A stretch of DNA of 64,000 nt from BCD1 sp965230565 (GCA_965230565.1 CBDDLH010000012.1:496001-560000); one strand, 5' to 3'; shown: positions 32,559 through 42,289, numbered from the stretch's first letter. Numbers and translations are program-made. Notes: a model not told the origin generated them from the sequence alone.

Positions 32559-34091
32559 TTAATTCCTTCCGGAACGACTGCTACTGCTTCTGGAAGAACT
32601 ACTTCTGCTGCTACTACTGCTTCTACTTCCTGAGCTACTTCTTGAAGAAGAACTGCTTCTGGCACTACTGCTTCTGCTTGAGCTACTTCTGGAAGAACTA
32701 GATCTTGCACTGCTGCTGCTTCTGGAAGGAGAGCTGCTTCTCATGGAGCTGCTGCTTCTGCTTCTCGAAGGCGAACTACTCCTTGCACTGCTGCTACTTC
32801 TGGAAGGAGAGCTGCTTCTGGCGCCACTGCTTCTGCTTGAGCTGCTTCTGGAAGGCGAACTGCTTCTTGCCCGACTGCTGTTGTTACTTCTTGATGGAGC
32901 CGCTGACCTATTGCTGCGGTTTCCGCTGGAAGAACGGGTAGAAGGACTGCTTTTTCTTGAAGGCGTAGTCGCTCTGGAAGAATTATTGCTTCTTTGAGGC
33001 GTCCTGGTGGCAGAAGGTTTGGTGCTGCTTCTGCTAGGATTATCATAAGAAGGTCTTGTGTTTCCGGAGCGAATCCTTTGGTTAGAAGGTTTTCTGCTTG
33101 GAGCAGGTTTGGTCGTCGTTGAAGGACGATTACTGCTATTGCTGTTTTCTCTGATGCGTGTCTGGCGTTCAGGAGTGGTACCTGGACGGCTGTTAGCACT
33201 GGCAGGTTCCCTGCTTTCCCGGCTGGTTCTTACCTCACCGGAATTCGCTGAACGTTCAGGCTCAGTGGTACGTGCCTGAGTTCTTTGAACATCCGGGCCA
33301 ATACTTCTTGCCGGAGAATTAGTAGCGTTTACAGGCGTATTATTTCCAATCGACCGGACATTTGTCCGTGGAGCGAGTGCACTTCCGTTAGTCCTCGGAC
33401 CATAGTAAACTCCATTCCCGTCGTTATACATGTTATTGGTCACGTTTACGGTGTTGTAAGCATAACCACCACCCCATGATGGCGGGCAGTAAATACCTGA
33501 GCCGTAATAGTAGCCATTATAACCGCCATAATAATAATCATTGAAATAGTAGAAGTTATTATGGAAACTGTTGTAACCGTAATAGTTGTAGTTGTACCAG
33601 GAGTTATAGTGCATCCACGGACGGCTGTAGCCCCAGCCATAACCACCCCAGGAATAATAATTGTTCCAGCGATTCCACCTTCTCCAGCTTCTCCAGTCTC
33701 TACGCCAGCTGCGGTAGGTATAAAAATCGTCATAGATCAATACCGTAACACCCGGTGTCCAGAACGGATCATAGAAAGCAACATCTACGTAACACGGATC
33801 GAAGTAATCGAATCCGTAATAAGGTCTGTTGAAACGACGGATTCTGGATGAGTAGTAATAATCATAATGGTCATTATCATAATACTCGTCATACTCGAAA
33901 TCCATGTCATCGTCATAATACTCATTACTCGCGTATGAATCGTCCTCATAACTATTGTCGTAGCTATAGTTATACGTATCCGAATCAGCATCCGGATCGT
34001 AGTACAGATCGTCATACTGGGCCATCAACCCGGTGGCACCGAGAATCGCCCAAACGAAAGTGAGTAAAAATGTTAATTTTCTATTTTTCAT
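32559..34091 (-). CDS. Exported low-complexity protein: Tyr/Asp- and Trp/Arg/Gly-rich, then Arg-Ser repeats
   Basis: I recognise no family for this 510-residue protein. It has a signal peptide (to about 25, ...ATGLMAQ). An acidic Tyr/Asp segment follows (about 26-80), then an aromatic Trp/Arg/Asn/Tyr/Gly region (about 85-235) with YSWGGYGWGYSR-like stretches. A hydrophilic Pro/Thr/Asn/Arg segment (about 240-370) comes next. The last 140 residues are almost only Arg and Ser with some Ala and Pro (RSSSPSRSSSSARSSS), ending RSGRN. The composition resembles adhesive or phase-separating proteins, but this is inference. The coding strand is kept open by many AGC/AGA-type codons, so reading frames on the other strand are also long. 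Its own terminator follows. Confidence 0.75.
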   Translation of the reverse strand: MKNRKLTFLLTFVWAILGATGLMAQYDDLYYDPDADSDTYNYSYDNSYEDDSYASNEYYDDDMDFEYDEYYDNDHYDYYYSSRIRRFNRPYYGFDYFDPCYVDVAFYDPFWTPGVTVLIYDDFYTYRSWRRDWRSWRRWNRWNNYYSWGGYGWGYSRPWMHYNSWYNYNYYGYNSFHNNFYYFNDYYYGGYNGYYYGSGIYCPPSWGGGYAYNTVNVTNNMYNDGNGVYYGPRTNGSALAPRTNVRSIGNNTPVNATNSPARSIGPDVQRTQARTTEPERSANSGEVRTSRESREPASANSRPGTTPERQTRIRENSNSSNRPSTTTKPAPSRKPSNQRIRSGNTRPSYDNPSRSSTKPSATRTPQRSNNSSRATTPSRKSSPSTRSSSGNRSNRSAAPSRSNNSSRARSSSPSRSSSSRSSGARSSSPSRSSSSARSSSPSRSRSSSSMRSSSPSRSSSSARSSSSRSSSSRSSSARSSSSSRSSSGSRSSSSSRSSSSRSSSSRSGRN

Positions 34092-34323
34092 AATGCAATT
34101 GTATTATTTGTAATTACTGTGGTTCTCTTACAGCTTACAAGCCGTAATTTATTACATTTGTGGCTCATTTTTAGTTAAAAAGAGCTTAAAGTGCCTTTTG
34201 GTTGAGTTAAAGTTCTTTGTTTTTAGGCTTTAACTATTGTTAAGACTTTTTCATTTTCAATAAGTTACACCTATTTGGGCACTATTTCAAGCGGTTTTGT
34301 GTTAAAAAGCGTTAAAAAGGATC

Positions 34324-35790
34324 ATGTCAAAAGAAATTACAAGCAGAAGCGAAGATTACGCACAGTGGTACATCGACATCGTAAAAAAAGCAAAACTTGC
34401 TGAAAATTCAGCAGTGCGTGGATGTATGGTGATTCGCCCTTATGGATTTGCCATTTGGGAGAATATGCGTGATCAACTGGACAGAATGTTTAAGGAAACC
34501 GGTCATGTTAATGCTTACTTCCCCCTGTTTATCCCAAAGAGCTTTTTGAGTAAGGAGGCTGAGCACGTTGAGGGATTTGCCAAGGAATGTGCGGTTGTGA
34601 CCCACCATCGTTTGATGAATGATCCCGATGGGTCTGGTGTTGTTGTTGATCCAAGTGCAAAACTGGAAGAAGAACTCATTATCCGTCCTACTTCTGAAAC
34701 GATTATCTGGAATACTTATCGCGACTGGATCAAGTCCTACCGTGACCTGCCATTGCTCATTAATCAGTGGGCAAATGTGGTTCGCTGGGAAATGAGAACA
34801 CGTCTGTTCCTTCGTACAGCGGAGTTCCTCTGGCAGGAAGGGCATACGGCTCATGCCACCAAAGAGGAAGCTATCGAGGAAACGATCAAAATGCAGGGTG
34901 TTTATGCACAGTTCGCGGAAGAATATATGGCTATGCCAGTGGTGAAGGGAGTTAAATCTGCCAACGAACGTTTCGCAGGAGCAGAAGAAACTTATACCAT
35001 TGAGGCATTGATGCAGGATGGAAAAGCACTCCAGTCTGGTACTTCTCACTTCCTTGGACAGAATTTCGCGAAAGCTTTTGATGTGAAGTTTCTGAATAAG
35101 GAAAATAAAGAAGAACTGGTTTGGGCAACTTCCTGGGGATTATCGACCCGTATGATGGGAGCGCTGATCATGACCCACTCAGATGACCAGGGATTGGTAA
35201 TTCCACCAAAACTGGCACCTGTACAGGTGGTTATCGTGCCTATTCCAAAGCCAAATCCAGAGATCAACGAGGTCGCTGAAAAGATCATGGCTGAATTGAA
35301 AGCCAAAGGTGTTCGTGTGGAGATTGATATGGATGAAAAGAAACGTCCTGGTTTCAAATTCGCAGAACATGAAATGCGCGGGGTGCCAATTCGTTTGGGT
35401 ATCGGTAAACGCGATTTGGCGAACGGAGTGGTTGAAGTGGCCAGAAGAGATACCAAAGAAAAGACATCTCAGCCACTTGAAGGTATTGCCGATCATATTG
35501 AAGGATTGCTCGAGGATATTCAGAATAATCTTTTCAATAAAGCGCTGAAATACCGTGAAGAGCATACCACGAGCGTAGATACTTTCGATGAATTCAAGGA
35601 AGTGCTTGAAAACAAAGGAGGGTTCATCTCGGCTCACTGGGATGGTACTACGGAGACAGAATTGAAGATCAAGGAGCTTACGAAAGCCACGATCCGTTGT
35701 ATACCTAACGACGTGAAGATGGAAGAAGGCAAATGCATTTTGACGGGGAATCCATCTAAGTGCAGGGTGCTGTTCGCGAAAGCGTATTAA
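34324..35790 (+). CDS. proS: Prolyl-tRNA synthetase, archaeal/eukaryotic-like (type 3)
   Basis: The 488-residue enzyme charges tRNA-Pro. It is the short form without the bacterial editing insertion. Class II motif 2 is visible in RWEMRTRLFLRTAEFLWQEGHTAHAT and motif 3 in SWGLSTRMMGALIMTHSDDQGLVIPP. The anticodon-binding domain (VQVVIVPIPKPNPE) and the C-terminal zinc-like domain typical of type 3 follow, ending CRVLFAKAY. The ATG at 34324 fits. A single gene with a 232-bp upstream gap, in which TACATTTG at 34153-34160 is a possible -7 box. Confidence 0.95.
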   Translation: MSKEITSRSEDYAQWYIDIVKKAKLAENSAVRGCMVIRPYGFAIWENMRDQLDRMFKETGHVNAYFPLFIPKSFLSKEAEHVEGFAKECAVVTHHRLMNDPDGSGVVVDPSAKLEEELIIRPTSETIIWNTYRDWIKSYRDLPLLINQWANVVRWEMRTRLFLRTAEFLWQEGHTAHATKEEAIEETIKMQGVYAQFAEEYMAMPVVKGVKSANERFAGAEETYTIEALMQDGKALQSGTSHFLGQNFAKAFDVKFLNKENKEELVWATSWGLSTRMMGALIMTHSDDQGLVIPPKLAPVQVVIVPIPKPNPEINEVAEKIMAELKAKGVRVEIDMDEKKRPGFKFAEHEMRGVPIRLGIGKRDLANGVVEVARRDTKEKTSQPLEGIADHIEGLLEDIQNNLFNKALKYREEHTTSVDTFDEFKEVLENKGGFISAHWDGTTETELKIKELTKATIRCIPNDVKMEEGKCILTGNPSKCRVLFAKAY

Positions 35791-35817
35791 AGTCGGCAGT
35801 CCTCAGGCTACAGTTCT

Positions 35818-35850
35818 CAGTCAACAGTCCACAGTCAACAGTCCACAGTC
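35818..35850. repeat. Tandem CAGTCAACAGTCCA repeat
   Basis: Two and a half copies of a 14-bp unit, itself built of CAGTCnA heptamers, preceded by degenerate copies from about 35792. It lies just after proS. Confidence 0.75.
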
Positions 35851-35890
35851 TTCAGACAGGGGCAGATTGAGAAATGATTTGTTAGGAAAA

Positions 35891-35941
35891 AATTAGGGTT
35901 TAACCTGAAGGCAGGCTTCAGGGTTAAGCCCTAATTTTTTT
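35891..35941 (+). terminator. Terminator downstream of proS
   Basis: AATTAGGGTTTAACC-TGAAG (35891-35910) pairs with CTTCAGGGTTAAGCCCTAATT (35916-35936) with one bulge, followed by a run of T residues to 35941. Just over 100 bp past the stop codon. Confidence 0.82.
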
Positions 35942-36010
35942 GTTTAAAAAGCAGAAATCGCTTCATTTTCCCTTTTTTATCAAAAAATCGGAAAAAAAGA
36001 CCTTGAAAAA

Positions 36011-36048
36011 TGTCACATTCGCCTTTCTTGTGGCTTATATATATGGGG
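36011..36048 (+). promoter_or_regulatory. Conserved TGTCAC-n14-TGGCTT motif, copy 2
   Basis: Second copy of the motif at 9382-9419. Here it is followed by TATATATATGG and lies about 190 bp upstream of yifB in the same orientation. Possible alternative-sigma promoter; no -7 TAnnTTTG box is present. Confidence 0.35.
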
Positions 36049-36055
36049 ACTGTGA

Positions 36056-36125
36056 GTAAAAACTCTATTTTTCTCAAACGTTATAGGAAATGAGATATTT
36101 AAGGATTGAAAAATAGAGTTTTTAC
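36056..36125. repeat. Perfect 18-bp inverted repeat with 34-nt loop upstream of yifB
   Basis: GTAAAAACTCTATTTTTC (36056-36073) and GAAAAATAGAGTTTTTAC (36108-36125) are exact reverse complements. No T-run is placed as in an ordinary terminator. It could be an operator, a structured leader or the remnant of a small mobile element. Confidence 0.7.
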
Positions 36126-36238
36126 ACTCGGGTGATTTCAAAAATACGAAACGTTCGGGGAGTTTTTGCACAGCCTCATTTGTCAAGTTGTAACTGACAA
36201 TTCACAAAAGGAAATCAACTGGATAATTGAAAAATTAA

Positions 36239-37795
36239 ATGTTAGTAAAAACCTTTGCAAGTGCTGTTCAGGGTGTTGATGCCCGCACCATTACCGTCGA
36301 AGTTAATACAGGTGGTTTCGTTGCTGCCGGAAAGCAATTCTATCACCTCGTGGGATTGCCGGACAATGCTGTTAAGGAGGGTTTTTCCCGAATTGAAGCA
36401 GCCATTAATAACGTCGGGTATCGGATGCAGCGGGTAAAGACGGTGGTCAATCTTGCTCCTGCGGATATCCGCAAAGAAGGTTCAGCCTATGATTTGCCTA
36501 TTGCCACGGCAATATTGGCCGGAACCGGGCAGATTTCCGGAGAACAACTCGACCAATACCTGCTCATGGGGGAATTGTCGCTGGATGGAAGTTTGCGACC
36601 GATCAAAGGAGCATTGCCGATCGCCATTCAGGCACGCAAAGAAAAATTCAAAGGGTTTATTCTGCCAAAGCAAAATGCCCGGGAAGCTGCCATTGTTAAC
36701 GATATAGCTGTTTATGGAGTAGAAAATCTTAAAGAGGCGGCCTTGCTAGTCAGCGGGGAGTCAGACCTGAAGCCAGTGGAAGTGGATACGCGGGAAGAGT
36801 TTTTTTATCACCAGAATAACTACGATGTAGATTTTGCAGATGTCAAAGGCCAGGAGAACATCAAACGTGCCCTGGAGATCTCAGCAGCCGGAGGACATAA
36901 TGCTATCCTTATAGGTCCTCCGGGGGCCGGAAAGACCATGCTGGCTCGCAGGTTTCCAACTATCTTGCCACCGCTCACTTTGCACGAATCTCTTGACACC
37001 ACGAAAATTCATTCAGTCGCCGGGCTGTTGCCCCAAAATGCAGCCCTGGTGACCACGAGACCCTTCCGGGCGCCGCATCATACTATCAGCGATGTAGCTT
37101 TGGTTGGCGGTGGATCCAATCCGCATCCGGGAGAAATTTCCCTTGCCCACAATGGAGTGCTTTTTCTGGATGAATTGCCGGAGTTTCAACGGACGGTACT
37201 CGAAGTATTGCGGCAACCAATGGAGGAAAGGCACGTGACGATTTCACGAGCCAGAGTCACCGTGGACTTTCCGGCAAATTTCATGCTTATAGCCTCAATG
37301 AATCCCTGTCCTTGCGGCTACCACAACCATCCAGAGAAAGACTGTGTCTGTAGCCCGCAGGTCGTAAGCCGTTACCTCAATAAGATATCTGGCCCACTTC
37401 TTGATCGTATCGATCTTCACGTAGAGGTGACCCCGGTAAGTTTCGACGAACTGGCCAGCATGGAGCGCCCGGAGGTGGACAGTAAAACTATTTTGGAGCG
37501 GGTACTTAAAGCCCGCGAGATGCAGGCGGAACGTTTTAAAGACCTGCCAAATATTTACAGCAACGCCCAAATGCCAAGCCGCATGGTACGCGAGGTGTGC
37601 CAGATCGACGCTGCCGGGCAGATATTGATCAAAAAGGCTATGGAAAAGCTGCAGCTTTCTGCGCGTGCTTATGATCGTATTCTCAAAGTAGCTCGAACAG
37701 CTGCTGATTTGAACGGTAAGGAGAAGGTGGAGATTGGGCATTTGGCTGAGGCGATTCATTTTAGGAGTCTGGATCGGGAGAATTGGGTCTCGTAG
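36239..37795 (+). CDS. yifB: YifB/ComM family Mg-chelatase-like ATPase
   Basis: The 518-residue protein starts with a Lon-protease-like fold domain (LVKTFASAVQGVDARTITVEVN...LMGELSLDGSLRPIKGALP). An AAA+ core follows with Walker A GPPGAGKTM (Lys232) and Walker B VLFLDELPEF. A Cys cluster (Cys357, Cys359 and CVC in CPCGYHNHPEKDCVCSP) and a C-terminal Mg-chelatase lid domain come next. ComM promotes branch migration in natural transformation; YifB-type proteins are widespread in organisms not known to be competent. The ATG at 36239 gives the standard N-terminus. It converges with the regulator gene downstream. Confidence 0.94.
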   Translation: MLVKTFASAVQGVDARTITVEVNTGGFVAAGKQFYHLVGLPDNAVKEGFSRIEAAINNVGYRMQRVKTVVNLAPADIRKEGSAYDLPIATAILAGTGQISGEQLDQYLLMGELSLDGSLRPIKGALPIAIQARKEKFKGFILPKQNAREAAIVNDIAVYGVENLKEAALLVSGESDLKPVEVDTREEFFYHQNNYDVDFADVKGQENIKRALEISAAGGHNAILIGPPGAGKTMLARRFPTILPPLTLHESLDTTKIHSVAGLLPQNAALVTTRPFRAPHHTISDVALVGGGSNPHPGEISLAHNGVLFLDELPEFQRTVLEVLRQPMEERHVTISRARVTVDFPANFMLIASMNPCPCGYHNHPEKDCVCSPQVVSRYLNKISGPLLDRIDLHVEVTPVSFDELASMERPEVDSKTILERVLKAREMQAERFKDLPNIYSNAQMPSRMVREVCQIDAAGQILIKKAMEKLQLSARAYDRILKVARTAADLNGKEKVEIGHLAEAIHFRSLDRENWVS

Positions 37796-37796
37796 C

Positions 37797-37819
37797 GCCG
37801 ACTTTAGTCGGCCGTTTTT
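37797..37819 (+). terminator. Small hairpin terminator after yifB
   Basis: GCCGAC-TTTA-GTCGGC followed by CGTTTTT, two bases after the yifB stop. Confidence 0.75.
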
Positions 37820-37838
37820 CCATATTGAAAATAGTTCT

Positions 37839-37899
37839 CCGACAGGGCAGCGCCTTTCGCCCTCCAGCCAGGGCCTGCACAAAGGCATCGCCTTGTCGG
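37839..37899 (+). repeat. REP-like palindromic unit, copy 3
   Basis: CCGACAGGGCAGCGCCTTT...CAAAGGCATCGCCTTGTCGG; the outer ten bases pair with one mismatch. Its end shares 16 identical bases with copy 1 (17674-17689). Located between convergent yifB and regulator genes, a typical REP position. Confidence 0.7.
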
Positions 37900-37911
37900 T
37901 CGATTAACTAC

Positions 37912-40900
37912 TCAATTCAGCTGAGAGTTCCCATTGAATTGCACATGCTCACGAAATTCGGAGGGGGACATGCCGTATTGTTTTCTGAAGGTTTTTCGAA
38001 AGTATTGTAAATCAATAAATCCTACTTTATAAGTTATTTCTGCAATACGTAAATTGCTTCCCTCCAATAATTGAGCAGCATGTTTCAACCTGACCATTCT
38101 GATGAACTCAATAGGTGACTGATCGAATAAACCTTTTAATTTTCGATATAGCTGACTATTACTTATCCCAAGTGATCTGCATAAATCATCTATTTTTAAA
38201 TTAGGATTACTCATGTTTTGCTCAACGACTTCTACCAAATCTCCCAGAAATTGCTTGTCAAGTTTTGTATAGGATTCACTTTGATGATCAATATATATAC
38301 TTTTTTTGCTTAGCAATTGTTGTTTGAATTTACTTCGGGTTTCCAGTAAATTTTGGACATGCATTTCCAATAATCTTGGATTGAATGGTTTAGTCATATA
38401 GCTGTCTACCCCAAGCGACAATCCTTCTTCTTTGTTTTCTTCCGTAGTTCTGGCAGAAAGTAAAATAACAAATATATGACTGGTCAATACATTTTCTTTC
38501 AATCTCTTACTCAATTCCAATCCGTCCATTTTTGGCATTACGATATCTGAGACAATTACGTCAGGTATCTGTTCCTGTGCGATCTCAAGCCCTTCTTCGC
38601 CATTTCGTGCAAGTAATACTTTATATTTTACACTGAGTACCGCATCCAGGAAGCTCAATAAATCTTCATTGTCCTCCACTACAAGGATTACTGTTTCCTT
38701 TTTTTCCTCTTTTGCCGTATGCTTACCTCCTGTTCTATCCACATCCTCATACAATGCTCTCAAAGTAGCCAGAGATTCGGAGCTATATTTTATCGGGGCT
38801 TCTAAATCAGCAATTTCTTCTTGATTAAAATGTGCGCTTCCTTTATTAAGTGTAATTTTAAAAACGGTGTTGTATTCCTGATCACTGGTTACGATAATAC
38901 TTCCCTTGTGCATTTCTACGAATTGTTTGCTCAGAGATAATCCAATTCCTGTTCCACCCGAAATCATTTTGTCAGGAGAGGTGTAATATCGTTCGAAAAT
39001 GAGTTCCTTCTCTTCCGGACTAACCCCTTTTCCTGTATCTGAAATAGTGATAACTACGAAGTCCGCTGATTCGGTCATTTTCACTCTTACCTTTCCATAA
39101 GAGGGGGTAAATTTGAAGGCATTTGACAGTACATTGATCAACACTTTTTCCATTTTGTCTTTTTCAAGAAAAAGTATTACTTCCTCCTTAGGGATGTCCA
39201 GTTCAAAAGTGATATGCTTCTTTTCAGCAAAATTGGTAAAATTTAATGCCAGTTGTTCTAAAAAAACACCTATATCCGTTGGACTGACCTTTAATTTCAT
39301 GACTCCGGATTCCACTTTGGACAACTCCATTATCTGACTTATTAATTTATGGAGTTGCTTTACATTTCGCATCATTATGCCAAAAATCTTTTCCTCTTCC
39401 AATGGAGACTTTCGTTTATACAAAAGAGACTGTAAGGGACTCATGATCAGTGTAAGAGGCGTTTTAAACTCATGAGAAATATTCGCAAAAAACTGGGTCC
39501 TGATCTGATTGACTTCCTCCATTTTACCCCTTCTTATTTGTTCCAGCTTGAGCTCACCTTGTAATCTTTCTCTGGAAATAATATTATTCCTTGTCCAAAA
39601 CATCAGAAGGAAAATGATGCTTGCATAAACAAAATAAGCTAAGAAAGTCAGGTACCAGGGTTTCTTAATCTGGATAAAAACCTCTGCATTTTTCGTTGTC
39701 CAAACACCATCGTTGTTGGCCACCTTTACCATAAAAGTATAACTTCCAGGAGGTACATTGGTGTAATGAACCTCTCTGTCCGTGCCTCCTTCCCGCCAGT
39801 GATCATCATAATTTTCCAGTTTGAACAAATATTTGTTTTTTGAAGCATTGATATAACTAATAGCTTTAAATTCAAAAGTCAAGTCATTTTGATTGTGTTT
39901 TAAACTGACATCAAGGTCATTCAAAACGATTTTAGGTTGATTTCCTTTTTTGGGCAGGTAAGTCTGATTAGATACTTTAAAATTCGTAATATATATTTGG
40001 GGAGGTTTCGTGTTTTTGGGCGTTTCGAGCTGATTAAAAAAGGTAAATCCATTCATTCCTCCAAAATATAAATACCCGTCCTTTGTCAATAAAGCGGAAG
40101 ATTTATTGAACCCTCCTGACTGAACACCGTCTGCACTGGAATATGCTTTTATTTCATCGGTCGTTGGATTTAACCGAAACAATCCGACATTGGTACTTCC
40201 CCAAATATTGCCCAAAGTATCTTCCAGTACTACGAGGATCATATTACTTGGCAACCCTTCTTTTTTTGAAAAATTGACAAACGTATCATTTTTTGGGTCA
40301 ATCCTGAAAAGTCCATTTCCTGTGGTACCCACCCAAATTTGTTCTTTTGCATCAAGAAAAAGGGTATTAATACTTACCCCTTCCGTTGCATCCGGATCTT
40401 TTATGGAGAAAAAACTTTTTGAGTCCGTAATCTCCAGGTCGTCATTTACTGTAATTTTCTGAACGCCGCTTTCTTCTGTGCCAATCCAAATGTTACCCTT
40501 GGCATCCTCCACGATCGTCCTGACCTTATTGCTGAGTATTTTTCGGGACTGATCCGTTTTATTAAAATGATAATATAGATGCTTATCCGGAACATAAACA
40601 TCAATCCCCTGCCTGAAAGAAGCTATCCAGATTCGTCCTTTTGAATCTTCAAAAATTTCGTAAATATCGTTGCTGGTAAGTCCGTTTTTGGAGTTAGAAT
40701 CACCGGGTAGAAATTCAAATTCCGAAGCACCTTTCCTGAGTAAATTCACCCCTCCGTTCCAGGTGCCGACCCACAAATTTTGTTTAGTATCATATAAAAC
40801 AGAAACTACCTCATTACTGCTTAAAGGACTGTTTGGCGAATTTTTATTGAATGCAGAATATCGATCTTTTTTTTTATCATAAAATACTAAACCGCCACCA

Positions 40901-42090
40901 TCAGAACCAATCCAGAGGTTACCGTTTTCATCTTCTTCAAAAGAGCTAACTAAATCAAATGTGTATGACTTTCCTTCCATTGGAACATGTCGGGTGTGAA
41001 AAAACTTTTGCTCCATTGGATTAACAGCACTGATTCCCTTCAAAAAAGTCCCGATCCACAAAATCCCGTCCCTGTCTTCGAATAATGACCATATTGAATT
41101 CCCGCTAATGCTTCTCTCTTCCAAAGGATTATGGGTGAAAAGGGTAATATCCCCGGTGAGCAGATTAACTCTGTAAAGCCCGTTATTTTCGGTGCCGGCC
41201 CATAGAAAATTGTCTTTCTCAAGAATAGATAGTACTACGGAAGATTCTAATTTATCCAACTCGTAACAAGGTGTCATAAAGTCCCTGGAAAGCGTTATCT
41301 CTCCATTTTTATCCAGGAAGACTTCTTCAATACCATTATTTGTGCCCATCCAAAGCCTTCCTGTTTTACCTTTATGCATGCTTCTTATGGTATTACCAGG
41401 GATTGACATTCCAGGTTCAGATTGAGGGAAGGTCTTGAGTGTTCCATTACTTTTTTCAATCATACTCAACCCTTCTCCAAAAGTACCTATCCAAATATTC
41501 CCATATTGATCGTCACAAATTGTACTGATATAGGTTAACCTTTTTTGGTCTTTTTCAGCATTTGCCGGATAATATTGATCATAAGTATCTTTTTCTGGAT
41601 CATAAACAAATAATCCGCCTTTTTCAGTACCTATCCAAATGAGATTGTTTTGATCCTGAAACAGCGCTGTAACATAATTATCCCTGCAGACCTGAGCTTT
41701 ATTGGAACAAGTAACCCGTCTGAACTTATTTTCATCGATATCGAAAACATTCAAACCGCCACCGTATGTTCCAACCCAAATCTTACCATCATTTCCGGCA
41801 AGGAGGGAAAAAATAAAATTATTATTCAGGGAAAATGTGTCGTCTTTTGAGGATTCAAAGGTCGTGAATTCAACGCCGTCAAAGACATTCAAACCATAAT
41901 AGGTACCCATCCAGAGAAACCCGTACTTGTCCTGAACGATAGAGGTGACAGTGGGTTGTGATAAGCCCTTTGAAATATTTTCGAATTGTACCCGTTCATT
42001 TTGACTTTTACACGGTAGGCAAAAGAGCAAAAACAAAGAACAAAAACAAAGTAGCCCTGTTTGTCGGAGTAATCTGGGTGTTTTTGTCAT
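37912..42090 (-). CDS. Hybrid two-component system regulator of the xyloglucan locus
   Basis: The 1392-residue protein joins sensor and response regulator in one chain. It has a signal peptide (to about 30). A 14-bladed pair of Reg_prop propellers (about 35-750, repeated GNIWIGT/FLWMGT blades) and a Y_Y_Y domain (about 760-825) follow. One membrane span (WYLTFLAYFVYASIIFLLMF, about 832-852) leads to HisKA with His873 (ISHEFKTPL), HATPase_c (SNAFKF, DTGKGV, GTGIGLSLS) and a receiver with Asp1182 (VSDIVMPKMDG). The C-terminal AraC HTH is at about 1290-1385. Such HTCS proteins sense an oligosaccharide in the periplasm and activate their own PUL. It is divergent from susC, with a 310-bp region between. 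Xyloglucan oligosaccharide as the ligand is inferred from the neighbours. Confidence 0.95.
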   Translation of the reverse strand: MTKTPRLLRQTGLLCFCSLFLLFCLPCKSQNERVQFENISKGLSQPTVTSIVQDKYGFLWMGTYYGLNVFDGVEFTTFESSKDDTFSLNNNFIFSLLAGNDGKIWVGTYGGGLNVFDIDENKFRRVTCSNKAQVCRDNYVTALFQDQNNLIWIGTEKGGLFVYDPEKDTYDQYYPANAEKDQKRLTYISTICDDQYGNIWIGTFGEGLSMIEKSNGTLKTFPQSEPGMSIPGNTIRSMHKGKTGRLWMGTNNGIEEVFLDKNGEITLSRDFMTPCYELDKLESSVVLSILEKDNFLWAGTENNGLYRVNLLTGDITLFTHNPLEERSISGNSIWSLFEDRDGILWIGTFLKGISAVNPMEQKFFHTRHVPMEGKSYTFDLVSSFEEDENGNLWIGSDGGGLVFYDKKKDRYSAFNKNSPNSPLSSNEVVSVLYDTKQNLWVGTWNGGVNLLRKGASEFEFLPGDSNSKNGLTSNDIYEIFEDSKGRIWIASFRQGIDVYVPDKHLYYHFNKTDQSRKILSNKVRTIVEDAKGNIWIGTEESGVQKITVNDDLEITDSKSFFSIKDPDATEGVSINTLFLDAKEQIWVGTTGNGLFRIDPKNDTFVNFSKKEGLPSNMILVVLEDTLGNIWGSTNVGLFRLNPTTDEIKAYSSADGVQSGGFNKSSALLTKDGYLYFGGMNGFTFFNQLETPKNTKPPQIYITNFKVSNQTYLPKKGNQPKIVLNDLDVSLKHNQNDLTFEFKAISYINASKNKYLFKLENYDDHWREGGTDREVHYTNVPPGSYTFMVKVANNDGVWTTKNAEVFIQIKKPWYLTFLAYFVYASIIFLLMFWTRNNIISRERLQGELKLEQIRRGKMEEVNQIRTQFFANISHEFKTPLTLIMSPLQSLLYKRKSPLEEEKIFGIMMRNVKQLHKLISQIMELSKVESGVMKLKVSPTDIGVFLEQLALNFTNFAEKKHITFELDIPKEEVILFLEKDKMEKVLINVLSNAFKFTPSYGKVRVKMTESADFVVITISDTGKGVSPEEKELIFERYYTSPDKMISGGTGIGLSLSKQFVEMHKGSIIVTSDQEYNTVFKITLNKGSAHFNQEEIADLEAPIKYSSESLATLRALYEDVDRTGGKHTAKEEKKETVILVVEDNEDLLSFLDAVLSVKYKVLLARNGEEGLEIAQEQIPDVIVSDIVMPKMDGLELSKRLKENVLTSHIFVILLSARTTEENKEEGLSLGVDSYMTKPFNPRLLEMHVQNLLETRSKFKQQLLSKKSIYIDHQSESYTKLDKQFLGDLVEVVEQNMSNPNLKIDDLCRSLGISNSQLYRKLKGLFDQSPIEFIRMVRLKHAAQLLEGSNLRIAEITYKVGFIDLQYFRKTFRKQYGMSPSEFREHVQFNGNSQLN

Positions 42091-42138
42091 AACGGAACAC
42101 GATGTAGTTTCTTTTTCACTTTTTATGAAAACTCATTC

Positions 42139-42146
42139 CAAATATA
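42139..42146 (-). promoter_or_regulatory. Candidate -7 box of the regulator gene
   Basis: On the minus strand TATATTTG (42146-42139), 49 nt before the ATG at 42090. No standard -33 TTG was seen. Confidence 0.45.
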
Positions 42147-42289
42147 CAACTAATTATTCTTTGCCATCTAAAGTCTGCATATACGAATAAGCTGAAGCTG
42201 TAAAATTCATATTGTTCCGGTTTTCAAAAAACACCTTCTCCTTTTCAAACCATAATACTATCTGTTTTAAGGGATTTAAATAGCAAAAA

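Noticed and set aside
32705..33279. Several open frames on both strands within the Arg-Ser repeat
   Set aside because: Poly-Leu/Glu or Ala/Val-rich products are by-products of the repetitive DNA; only the minus frame with a signal peptide and its own terminator is credible.
34408..35049. Minus-strand frame of 213 residues
   Set aside because: Antisense to proS, which has all class II motifs.
37295..37888. Minus-strand frame of 197 residues opposite yifB
   Set aside because: It lies almost wholly inside yifB, has no family features and an unlikely composition; an antisense shadow.
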